Part shown: piece after piece, positions 1 to 5,455 of the stretch
Position numbering within the stretch: the first letter of the stretch is position 1
Layout of the letters: every line of letters starts with the position of its first letter
Origin: JBMOLK01 sp049325575
Lineage (GTDB): Bacteria > Bacillota > Clostridia > Acetivibrionales > Acetivibrionaceae
Assembly: GCA_049325575.1 (NCBI GenBank)
Contig: JBMOLK010000202.1
Coordinates: 1-8,505, forward strand
DNA length: 8,505 nucleotides
Direction of reading: 5' to 3'
Translations under genes and position numbers: made by a program
Notes under the pieces: generated by a model
What the model was told of the DNA's origin: nothing
Seen by the model: only the letters and a program-made list of their open reading frames with translations
Databases searched by the model: none

Positions 1-780
1 GTATTTTTGATTGTTTGGGCAGCCAAGCTTGTACACCCCGTACTTTTTCATATAGTCAATATATATTTTATTTATTCCGCCTTTGCTTCAAAATGTCTTG
101 CGGTAGAAAGCTTTAAAGTGTTTGACGCACTAAAGGAAAGAGATATATTTAAGGCAAGAAACATGTTGTCCATGATTGTAGGAAGACAGACTGAAAATCT
201 GGATGAAAAGGAAATAATCAAGGGAGCTGTAGAGTCAACAGCTGAAAATACTGCAGATGGTGTAGTATCACCTATTTTTTATGCTGTTTTAGGTTCCTTA
301 TTTGGTCTCGGAGCACCGGTGGTATATGCCTTTAAAGCAATAAGCACTTTAGATTCAATGGTGGGCTATAAAAACGACAAATATAAGAACTTCGGTTGGG
401 CTTCTGCAAGACTTGATGACCTTGCAAACTACATACCTGCAAGGTTAACCGGATTGCTTATAGTTTGCAGTGCTTTCTTTACCGGTAAAGACTATTCAAG
501 GAGTTTTTCCATTATGATAAGGGATAGGAGAAAGCACAAAAGTCCCAACTCTGGCTACCCTGAAGCTGCTGTTGCAGGTGCATTGGGAGTCAGACTTGGC
601 GGGCCTGGTTTGTACTTTGGTGATATAGTAGAGAAACCTGTAATAGGGGATGCGCTTAGGGAACTGGATATAAAGGATATTCCCAAGACTATAACCCTTA
701 TGTATGTTGCGTCCATTCTGGCTTTATTTCTTCTAAGCCTGACCTTTTTAGCGGTTTTTATACTTTTTCAGTATATATAA
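1..780 (+). CDS. cbiB: Adenosylcobinamide-phosphate synthase CbiB, 3' part (5' end cut by window)
   Basis: CbiB is an integral membrane enzyme that attaches (R)-1-amino-2-propanol O-2-phosphate to adenosylcobyric acid, giving adenosylcobinamide phosphate. The reading frame is open from base 1, so the TTG at 7 is probably internal. About 259 residues are present against roughly 310-320 in the family, so some 50-60 N-terminal residues are missing. Family blocks are easy to see: MIVGRQTENLDE, then VESTAENTADGVVSP, then TLDSMVGYKN, FGWASARLDDLANYIPARLTG, and near the C-terminus HKSPNSGYPEAAVAGALG followed by RLGGPGLYFG. A hydrophobic segment closes the protein. Its aminopropanol-phosphate substrate is the product of CobD, encoded about 1.2 kb downstream. 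A strong hairpin terminator follows the stop, so cbiB ends a transcription unit that begins outside the window. Confidence in the family is very high; the symbol cobD used for this enzyme in the aerobic pathway should not be confused with the decarboxylase cobD below. Confidence 0.95.
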   Translation, partial: VFLIVWAAKLVHPVLFHIVNIYFIYSAFASKCLAVESFKVFDALKERDIFKARNMLSMIVGRQTENLDEKEIIKGAVESTAENTADGVVSPIFYAVLGSLFGLGAPVVYAFKAISTLDSMVGYKNDKYKNFGWASARLDDLANYIPARLTGLLIVCSAFFTGKDYSRSFSIMIRDRRKHKSPNSGYPEAAVAGALGVRLGGPGLYFGDIVEKPVIGDALRELDIKDIPKTITLMYVASILALFLLSLTFLAVFILFQYI

Positions 781-797
781 TATATTTACCATAAAAG

Positions 798-843
798 AAG
801 GACTTCTTACGGTGAAAATACTTACTGCAAGGAGTCTTTTTTT
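798..843 (+). terminator. Rho-independent terminator after cbiB
   Basis: Arms 798-813 and 824-839 pair over 16 positions, with G-U wobbles and one A-C mismatch, around a 10-base loop. A run of seven T at 837-843 follows, overlapping the 3' arm. It lies 17 bases past the cbiB stop. Confidence 0.85.
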
Positions 844-880
844 ATGGAATAGGATATTTTTTCTTTGAATATATATTTAT

Positions 881-902
881 ATTGCAAAGATATTTTTGCA
901 AT
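881..902. promoter_or_regulatory. Inverted repeat, possible operator upstream of the membrane-protein gene
   Basis: ATTGCAAA and TTTGCAAT form a perfect 8-bp inverted repeat with a 6-base centre, about 115 bases before the GTG start at 1018. No convincing -35/-10 pair could be fixed around it; weak candidates such as TTTACG (919) with AATACT (942) exist. The repeat could bind a dimeric regulator or be chance in AT-rich DNA. Confidence 0.3.
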
Positions 903-1017
903 GTAAGCTTTAATAATATTTACGTATTGAAAACCAAGGGGAATACTCATTGGCATGGGGGATTTAAAAAAACATAAGTCAAATAATTTAAAATGATTTT
1001 AAAAAGGGGGAATTTGA

Positions 1018-1680
1018 GTGTCTGTAAAAAGGTTTAGTATGGGGGAAGCAGTAAATTTCGGGTGGGATACTATGAAAAAGAATATAGGCTTTTTTATAGG
1101 AATTCTGCTTACTTCGTGGATTGCATGCGGTGTCCCGCAATTTATAGGGGGACTTTTCCAGGAAAGTGTACCTGCATTATCCATAGTATTTCAGCTGGTT
1201 TCTACCGTTATCCAGATCCTTGTAACTATTGGATTAACAAAGATATGTATACAATTTTGCGACGGAAAAGTACCGAAATTCTCAGAGCTTTTCTCAAACA
1301 TGCATTTATTCCTGAAAGTCTTTGCTGCATCAATTCTCCAAGCGTTAATAGTGCTTGGAGGGCTTATACTGCTTATTATTCCCGGTATCATTTTTTCAAT
1401 TAAGCTGCAGTTTGTAACTTATCTGGTTGTAGACAAAGGAATGGGGCCTGTTGAGGCAGTAAAGCGAAGCTGGTTAATAACTAAGGGAATCAAGTGGCAG
1501 TTGTTCCTGTTCGGATTGCTGCTGGGCCTCATAAACATATTAGGCATGTTGGTGTTGTTTGTAGGGCTTTTTGTTACTGTTCCTGTAACTATGATAGCAT
1601 ACACATATGTTTATCGTAAATTGGAGGGCAATGATGCATTGGTTCAGATGCCTGCACAAATAGGTGAATATCCGGTTTAG
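1018..1680 (+). CDS. Multi-pass membrane protein of unknown function (YciC/DUF975-like)
   Basis: The product is 220 residues and strongly hydrophobic, with about five to six likely membrane segments near residues 23-45, 54-76, 98-121, 121-137, 161-184 and 187-203. A short cytosolic-looking N-terminus (SVKRFSMGEAVNFGWDTMKKN) precedes them. The pattern IIPGIIFSIKLQF, then VDKGMGPVEAVKRSWLITKG before the last helices, resembles the loosely defined group of bacterial membrane proteins that includes DUF975, YciC-like and glycerophosphodiesterase membrane domains. That assignment is from memory of the motif. No enzymatic residue can be pointed to. The GTG start is chosen because AGGGGG (1005-1010) lies 7 bases upstream and the family-like N-terminus begins there. 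It sits between cbiB and cobD but has a terminator on each side, so it is probably a separate unit rather than a B12 gene. Confidence 0.85.
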   Translation: MSVKRFSMGEAVNFGWDTMKKNIGFFIGILLTSWIACGVPQFIGGLFQESVPALSIVFQLVSTVIQILVTIGLTKICIQFCDGKVPKFSELFSNMHLFLKVFAASILQALIVLGGLILLIIPGIIFSIKLQFVTYLVVDKGMGPVEAVKRSWLITKGIKWQLFLFGLLLGLINILGMLVLFVGLFVTVPVTMIAYTYVYRKLEGNDALVQMPAQIGEYPV

Positions 1681-1700
1681 CAGCAGGGAATTTTAGCATA

Positions 1701-1733
1701 AAAACCGCTCATTATACGATAGAGCGGTTTTTT
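1701..1733 (+). terminator. Rho-independent terminator after the membrane-protein gene
   Basis: AAAACCGCTC (1701-1710) and GAGCGGTTTT (1722-1731) form a perfect 10-bp stem with an 11-base loop, ending in six T (1728-1733). The A-run on the 5' side could also serve transcripts coming from the right. Confidence 0.9.
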
Positions 1734-1755
1734 AATGAAAAATTTCAGTGGTTTG

Positions 1756-1870
1756 TAAGCTTGATGAGGTAGAGATAACGAACTGTAAAGATAAACATAT
1801 AATTCGCTCCGCTAATTTGAGACAAATGGGAGGCTCATCAAGTTTATCTACTTTTACAGTTCGATCTCTA
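1756..1870. repeat. Structured intergenic element with permuted inverted repeats (pseudoknot topology)
   Basis: This fills much of the 303-base gap between the membrane-protein gene and cobD. Segment A (1756-1768, core CTTGATGAG) is complementary to 1834-1846 over 13 positions. Segment B (1770-1796) is complementary to 1842-1870 as three blocks of 7, 11 and 7 bp (TAGAGAT, CGAACTGTAAA, GATAAAC) separated by small bulges. The order is A-B-A'-B', so the two helices are interleaved and share 1842-1846: either a pseudoknot or two competing folds. The loop between them holds a small hairpin, ATTTG-AGA-CAAAT (1815-1827), and CTCC/GGAG around it. No cobalamin riboswitch box or other RNA family was recognised. 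It may be a noncoding RNA, a DNA-level element or a decayed mobile repeat. Confidence 0.6.
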
Positions 1871-1890
1871 TAGTAAAGCGGACTGTTTAT

Positions 1891-1899
1891 TGATATAAT
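1891..1899 (+). promoter_or_regulatory. Extended -10 promoter candidate for cobD
   Basis: TGATATAAT is a perfect extended -10 (TG, one base, TATAAT). The base stretch where a -35 would sit (about 1871-1876, TAGTAA) is poor, which is tolerated by extended -10 promoters. Transcription would start near 1906, giving a leader of about 78 bases before cobD and leaving the structured element at 1756-1870 upstream of the transcript. Confidence 0.55.
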
Positions 1900-1914
1900 A
1901 ATCTATGCATTTTG

Positions 1915-1947
1915 AAAAGTACAACAAATATGTAAGGCAGTACTTTT
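1915..1947 (+). promoter_or_regulatory. Hairpin in the presumed cobD leader
   Basis: AAAAGTAC (1915-1922) and GTACTTTT (1940-1947) form a perfect 8-bp stem around a 17-base loop. The stem ends in four T, so it could be a weak terminator or attenuator between the promoter candidate and the ribosome binding site. No ligand-binding domain is recognisable. Confidence 0.35.
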
Positions 1948-1983
1948 AGGTGTTAATAATAATGAGATCAGGAAGATTTTGAT

Positions 1984-3084
1984 ATGAATGAAAAGTTGCA
2001 ATATGCTCATGGCGGGGATATATATAGAATATCGGAAGTATATGGCATAGGTCTGGAAGAAATTTTGGATTATAGTTCAAATATAAACCCGTTGGGATTA
2101 CCGGAAGAGATAAAGGAAGTTATTATTAATAATATGGACAAGCTCACTTGTTACCCTGATACTTTTTGCTCCGATCTAAGAAAAGAAATATCAGGATATC
2201 TGGATGTACCTTTTGATTCAATCATAGTAGGAAATGGAGCAGTGGAAGTTATTTTTTTGTATCTTGATACAGTAAGGCCAGGTAAGCTGCTAATTCCTGT
2301 ACCTGCTTTTTCGGAGTACGAAAGATCTGCACGTATGCTGGGATTGGAAGTTGAATTTCTTGAACTAAGGGAAGAGACAGGGTTCACTCTAGACTCGGAT
2401 AGTATATCTGACAGGGTCTTAAATGGAATAGAGGCGCTGTTTTTGTGTAATCCCAATAACCCTACTTCAACACTGCTAAACAGGAGTGACTTATTGAATA
2501 TTTTAGATTTTACAGCAGCTAAAAATATAAAAGTAGTGGTTGATGAAACATTTATCGAGTTAACCCCGGAGGGAAACAAAAACTCTTTGGCGGACAGTGT
2601 GAGAGAATATGAGAATCTTTTTATTGTAAGAGCATTTACAAAGATCTTTTCCATGCCGGGTATCAGGTTGGGTTATGGTATAGGAAATGAAAATATTATA
2701 AGAAAAATGTGGGATAAGAAGATGCCCTGGTCAGTTAATTCCTTTGCCTGTATGGCAGGACATGTTTTAAACCATGGAAACGCATACCTAAGGAGAACGG
2801 GAGAATGGCTAAAAGAGGAGACCGAGTGGTTTTTTCTAGAGCTAAATAAGATTGCAGGTCTTAAAGTGTTTAAGCCGCAAACCAACTTTATTTTAATAAA
2901 AATTCTAAGGGACAAGCTGACTTCCGCCAGGTTAAAAGATGACATGGCGAAGAAAGGTATTCTTATAAGAGATGCGAGCAATTTCAGGGGTCTTAATGAA
3001 AAGTACATAAGAATAGCAGTAAAGGACAGGGAAAGTAATTTGAAATTCTTGAAAGTATTAAAAGAAATATTGGGGTGGGTTTAG
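1984..3084 (+). CDS. cobD: L-threonine-O-3-phosphate decarboxylase CobD
   Basis: This PLP enzyme decarboxylates L-threonine O-3-phosphate to (R)-1-amino-2-propanol O-2-phosphate, the linker that CbiB installs in adenosylcobinamide phosphate. The 366 residues match the family length (about 360), and the fold is that of HisC-like class I/II aminotransferases. Visible signatures are HGGD near residue 9, LDYSSNINPLG at about 28-38, NPNNPTS at 156-162, Asp187 in VVVDET for the pyridine nitrogen, Lys220 in FTKIFSMPG as the Schiff-base lysine, and Arg228 in PGIRLGYG. HisC is the main alternative, but the N-terminal HGGD/SSNINPLG pattern and the tight link to cobU favour CobD. The ATG at 1984 has AGGAAG (1970-1975) 8 bases upstream. 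The cobU ATG follows 4 bases after its stop, so the two are surely co-transcribed. There is no cysteine-rich C-terminal extension. Confidence 0.95.
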   Translation: MNEKLQYAHGGDIYRISEVYGIGLEEILDYSSNINPLGLPEEIKEVIINNMDKLTCYPDTFCSDLRKEISGYLDVPFDSIIVGNGAVEVIFLYLDTVRPGKLLIPVPAFSEYERSARMLGLEVEFLELREETGFTLDSDSISDRVLNGIEALFLCNPNNPTSTLLNRSDLLNILDFTAAKNIKVVVDETFIELTPEGNKNSLADSVREYENLFIVRAFTKIFSMPGIRLGYGIGNENIIRKMWDKKMPWSVNSFACMAGHVLNHGNAYLRRTGEWLKEETEWFFLELNKIAGLKVFKPQTNFILIKILRDKLTSARLKDDMAKKGILIRDASNFRGLNEKYIRIAVKDRESNLKFLKVLKEILGWV

Positions 3085-3088
3085 GTTG

Positions 3089-3646
3089 ATGAATAAGCTT
3101 ATTCTTGTAACAGGCGGCTCAAGAAGCGGAAAAAGTTCATTTGCGGAGTCTTTAGCCGGTAAGATTGATGACAGCGTATTGTATATTGCTACTTCCATAC
3201 CCTTTGATGATGAAATGAAGGCGAGGGTGGAAAAACACAGGAAACAAAGGCCAAAGGAGTGGAAAACCCTTGAGGCATATAAAGACTTTGATATCCGTTT
3301 GAAAGAAGCCGGAGCATGCAATAAGGTATTCTTGCTTGATTGTATAACATTGATGGTTTCAAATATTATTCTTGAGAATAGTATAGACTGGGATAGTTCA
3401 TCCAATGAACAGATATCGGAAATTGAGCAGACTGTAGTACTTGAAGTCGAAAAGCTGCTAAAATCCGTTAAAGACCTGAATGTCAGCTTTATAGGAGTTA
3501 CAAATGAGGTAGGAATGGGAATTGTTCCCGAAAACAGGCTTTCAAGAGTATTCAGGGATATAGCAGGAAGGATAAACCAATTGCTTGCAAAAGCTGCAGA
3601 TGAGGTATACCTTTGCGTGTCGGGTATTCCCGTTAGAATCAAGTAA
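3089..3646 (+). CDS. cobU: Bifunctional adenosylcobinamide kinase / adenosylcobinamide-phosphate guanylyltransferase CobU
   Basis: CobU phosphorylates adenosylcobinamide in salvage and transfers GMP to adenosylcobinamide phosphate, producing adenosylcobinamide-GDP for CobS. The 185-residue protein is typical in length. It carries a P-loop, GGSRSGKSS, at residues 9-17. His50 in VEKHRKQRP aligns with the guanylylated histidine of Salmonella CobU (from memory of that sequence). FLLDCITLMVSN (81-92) follows, and TNEVGMGIVPENRLSRVFRD at 138-157 is a family hallmark. I choose ATG 3089, but the TTG directly before it (3086) would add one Met. The GGGGTGGG stretch at 3072-3079 serves as ribosome binding site and lies inside the end of cobD. 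The left 108-base repeat begins one base after the stop, so cobU is separated from cobS by 156 bases although the two act consecutively. Confidence 0.95.
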   Translation: MNKLILVTGGSRSGKSSFAESLAGKIDDSVLYIATSIPFDDEMKARVEKHRKQRPKEWKTLEAYKDFDIRLKEAGACNKVFLLDCITLMVSNIILENSIDWDSSSNEQISEIEQTVVLEVEKLLKSVKDLNVSFIGVTNEVGMGIVPENRLSRVFRDIAGRINQLLAKAADEVYLCVSGIPVRIK

Positions 3647-3647
3647 G

Positions 3648-3755
3648 CTGGTGCCTCGTAACGTAATTTTTTTCTAAAGCATGCGAGGCACAAGCATAGG
3701 AAGTACATTTTTAACATTATGAAAGACTAGAAATTTGTAATGTTAAAAAGTACTA
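3648..3755 (+). repeat. Left arm of the 108-base inverted repeat flanking cobS
   Basis: Reverse-complemented, the right arm (4556-4663) matches this segment at 94 of 108 positions with no gap, counted by hand. Hairpin 1 pairs 3651-3660 with 3682-3691 (core GTGCCTCG/CGAGGCAC). Hairpin 2 pairs 3703-3719 with 3738-3753 over 16 bp with one bulged A at 3707. Neither hairpin ends in a T-run in the + direction, so they are not ordinary terminators. CTGGTG at 3648-3653 also has an inverted partner CACCAG at 3760-3765, beyond the part shared with the right arm. The arm fills most of the cobU-cobS gap and ends 36 bases before the cobS ribosome binding site. A structured intergenic repeat or MITE-like element is the likely class; the family is not recognised. 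Confidence 0.9.
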
Positions 3756-3802
3756 GTGCCACCAGGTACATTTATTTTATTATACTTTTTGGAGTGGTAA
3801 AT

Positions 3803-4558
3803 ATGAAATACTTTAAAAGATTTATATTGATGATTCAGTTTTTGACAACCATTCCTATGCCTGTAAGTATTGACTGTACTGAAGAAGACTATGGAAAGGG
3901 GCTTGTTTTTGCTCCCATTATCGGTTTGATGATTGGCGGAATAATGGTTCTGCTTCATTATTTGATAACGCCGTTTTTTCCTCCTCTAGCAGTTAGTGTG
4001 ATGATATTGGTTTCTTATGTGTTACTGACAGGAGGAATTCACCTGGATGGACTGGGGGATAGCTTTGACGGCTTGTTTTCAAACAGGCCGAAAGAAAGAA
4101 TGCTGGAGATAATGAGCGACAGCAGGGTTGGAACCAACGCTGTGCTGGCTCTGATAAGTATATTACTGCTAAACTTTGCTTTATTAAACTCCCTTGATTT
4201 GTTATCTCTTTCAAAGGTATTGGTATTGTTTCCTGTTGCAGGAAGAATTGGTTCACTGATTAGTGCAGGTGTTTCGAGTTATGCCAGGGAGGGTGAGGGG
4301 CTTGGCAAGTCCTTTATTAACTACTGCACATTGAAGGAAGTTTTCATCGGGGCTACTGTTTACGCTGTAATTTTCTATGTTATATGGGGATTTAAAGGAT
4401 TGGTTTTAGCTCTTATTACAAGTGCCTCGGCTCTTCTCTGCACAAAGTTTTTTACGAGGAAGATAGGCGGCGCCACAGGAGATATTCTTGGGGCAGTATG
4501 TGAACTTAACCAGACTATTTTTTTACTAATGGTTTATTTCGTAATCTATTTTATGTAG
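3803..4558 (+). CDS. cobS: Adenosylcobinamide-GDP ribazoletransferase (cobalamin synthase) CobS
   Basis: CobS is the membrane enzyme that joins adenosylcobinamide-GDP to alpha-ribazole or alpha-ribazole 5'-phosphate, releasing GMP. With the start at 3803 the protein is 251 residues, the normal family length. Motifs include FLTTIPMP near the N-terminus (13-20), GGIHLDGLGDSFDGL (77-91) with Asp82, Asp86 and Asp89, MSDSRVGTNA (104-113), and GGATGDILGAVCELNQ (222-237). Hydrophobic helices lie around 33-55, 60-77, 112-130, 136-155, 180-213 and 238-251. GGAG at 3791-3794 sits 8 bases before this ATG. An in-frame ATG at 3740 would add 21 residues, but it lies inside a hairpin of the left repeat, lacks a ribosome binding site and does not extend a known domain. 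The stop codon is the first three bases of the right repeat arm, so gene and flanking repeats form one compact unit. Confidence 0.95.
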   Translation: MKYFKRFILMIQFLTTIPMPVSIDCTEEDYGKGLVFAPIIGLMIGGIMVLLHYLITPFFPPLAVSVMILVSYVLLTGGIHLDGLGDSFDGLFSNRPKERMLEIMSDSRVGTNAVLALISILLLNFALLNSLDLLSLSKVLVLFPVAGRIGSLISAGVSSYAREGEGLGKSFINYCTLKEVFIGATVYAVIFYVIWGFKGLVLALITSASALLCTKFFTRKIGGATGDILGAVCELNQTIFLLMVYFVIYFM

Positions 4559-4663
4559 TGCTTTTTAACATAACAAATTTCCAGTCATTCATAATGTTAA
4601 AAATGCACTTCCTATGTTTATGCCTCGCATGCTCTAAAGAAGAATTACGTTACGAGGTACTGG
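4556..4663 (-). repeat. Right arm of the 108-base inverted repeat flanking cobS
   Basis: This is the inverted copy of 3648-3755 (94 of 108 positions identical). It starts with the cobS stop codon TAG. On the + strand hairpin 2 comes first: GTGCTTTTTAACAT (4558-4571) pairs with 4594-4608, with the same bulged A. Hairpin 1 follows, ATGCCTCG (4620-4627) against CGAGGTAC (4653-4660). The pair equivalent to A3705-T3751 in the left arm is G-C here, a compensatory change that keeps the helix. Other changes, such as the mismatch in hairpin 1, are not compensated. In an mRNA spanning both copies the arms could pair with each other and enclose the cobS message. Confidence 0.9.
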
Positions 4664-4718
4664 AACTATTTCAAGATACGCTCTACAGGCGGAAAATTAA
4701 AGTCAAGAGGTTATGTAA

Positions 4719-5309
4719 ATGCTTGAATTAATACTTGTAAGACATGGCGAAACTAACAGCAATAAGAAGGGGACATACTTGGGGTGGACTGATATAGATC
4801 TCAATGCTGAAGGAATAAGGCAGGCTTACCTGACTAAGGAAAAACTAAAGGGCATAAAAGTTAACAAAATATTTTCCAGTCCCTTAAAGAGGGCAAAAAA
4901 GACGGCACAGATAGTTAATGAGAACTATAATCTTGAAATTATATACTCTGACTGTTTGAAAGAACGCAATTTTGGAATATGGGACGATTTAACCCATGAA
5001 GATATAGTATCAAGGTATCATGAAGAATATGACAAGTGGATAGGGGATTGGGTAAACTACCGTATCAGGGATGGGGAAAGTGCTTTAGAATCGTACTTAA
5101 GAGTTGTTGAATATACCAGGGATTTTATAGTGTCCCGGGATACTGGTACTTATGTCGTAGTAGCACACATGGGGACAATACGGTTTATGTTAACATATTT
5201 ATTAGGCATGAATATTGAGGATTCATGGAGATTCCGTTTAAATAACTGCAGCATTTCAAAGGTTGAAATCAGTGATGGTTATGCGGTTCTGACGCTTTTT
5301 AACGGATAG
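4719..5309 (+). CDS. cobC: Histidine phosphatase family protein, probable alpha-ribazole phosphatase CobC
   Basis: The expected reaction is removal of the 5'-phosphate from alpha-ribazole phosphate, or from adenosylcobalamin phosphate made by CobS. The 196-residue protein is a classic single-domain phosphoglycerate-mutase-like phosphatase. The LVRHGET motif holds the phospho-accepting His9 with Arg8; SSPLKRAKKTAQ follows; LKERNFGIWDD holds Glu82 as likely proton donor; and VVAHMGTIR holds the second histidine, His150. The family is certain; the substrate is inferred from the position just after cobU-cobS, and other members of this superfamily act on different phosphates. AAGAGG (4705-4710) lies 8 bases before the ATG. 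An ATG-TAA start-stop pair (4713-4718) directly precedes the start in the same frame, too close to the ribosome binding site to be efficient. No clear terminator follows before the next promoter. Confidence 0.85.
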   Translation: MLELILVRHGETNSNKKGTYLGWTDIDLNAEGIRQAYLTKEKLKGIKVNKIFSSPLKRAKKTAQIVNENYNLEIIYSDCLKERNFGIWDDLTHEDIVSRYHEEYDKWIGDWVNYRIRDGESALESYLRVVEYTRDFIVSRDTGTYVVVAHMGTIRFMLTYLLGMNIEDSWRFRLNNCSISKVEISDGYAVLTLFNG

Positions 5310-5367
5310 TTGTTTTTGGGTTACTGGAATGGAATAAAAATGGACTTGTAAAAAGTTAATATTAATC

Positions 5368-5396
5368 TTGACAATAATACGTCCTCCATCTAAAAT
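5368..5396 (+). promoter_or_regulatory. Sigma-A promoter of the ECF S-component gene
   Basis: TTGACA (5368-5373), a 17-base spacer and TAAAAT (5391-5396) form a near-consensus promoter. Transcription would start near 5403, about 50 bases before the ATG at 5456. The motif TGACAATAA occurs in the promoter (5369) and again at 5402, and the AT-rich near-palindrome AAGTTAATATTAATCTT (5353-5369) overlaps the -35; either could be a regulator site. Confidence 0.8.
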
Positions 5397-5410
5397 ATCT
5401 CTGACAATAA

Positions 5411-5431
5411 GATACACAAAAAAAGTGTATC
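5411..5431 (+). promoter_or_regulatory. Leader hairpin just upstream of the ECF S-component ribosome binding site
   Basis: GATACAC and GTGTATC form a perfect 7-bp stem around a loop of seven A, ending 9 bases before the GGGGGAG ribosome binding site (5441-5447). It would sit near the very 5' end of the transcript. A role as an mRNA-stabilising hairpin or protein-binding site is possible; it is too small for a riboswitch. Confidence 0.4.
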
Positions 5432-5455
5432 GGTACAGTAGGGGGAGTACATAAC

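Noticed and set aside
955..996. Thirteen-codon frame (ATG 955 to TGA 994-996) before the membrane-protein gene
   Set aside because: Lys/Asn-rich, poorly spaced from AAGGGG at about 936, and no attenuator follows; probably chance.
1756..1870. Cobalamin riboswitch or CRISPR-like array before cobD
   Set aside because: No conserved B12-box-like segment and no regularly spaced direct repeats; the complementarity pattern is a pair of interleaved inverted segments.
2151..2654. Open frame of 167 codons on the - strand opposite cobD
   Set aside because: Serine-rich shadow frame opposite an unmistakable PLP enzyme, without a ribosome binding site or domain.
3058..3717. Open frame of 219 codons on the - strand opposite cobU
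   Set aside because: It is antisense to a clear cobU, has low-complexity Ser/Leu/Phe content and no recognisable motif; a shadow of the coding strand.
3651..3753. The repeat hairpins as ordinary terminators after cobU
   Set aside because: Neither hairpin is followed by a T-run on the + strand, and the same structure recurs inverted after cobS; better explained as a repeat element.
3740..3802. Longer cobS start at ATG 3740 (adds 21 residues)
   Set aside because: The ATG lies inside hairpin 2 of the left repeat, has no ribosome binding site, and the extension does not fit the family; the ATG at 3803 has GGAG at the right distance.
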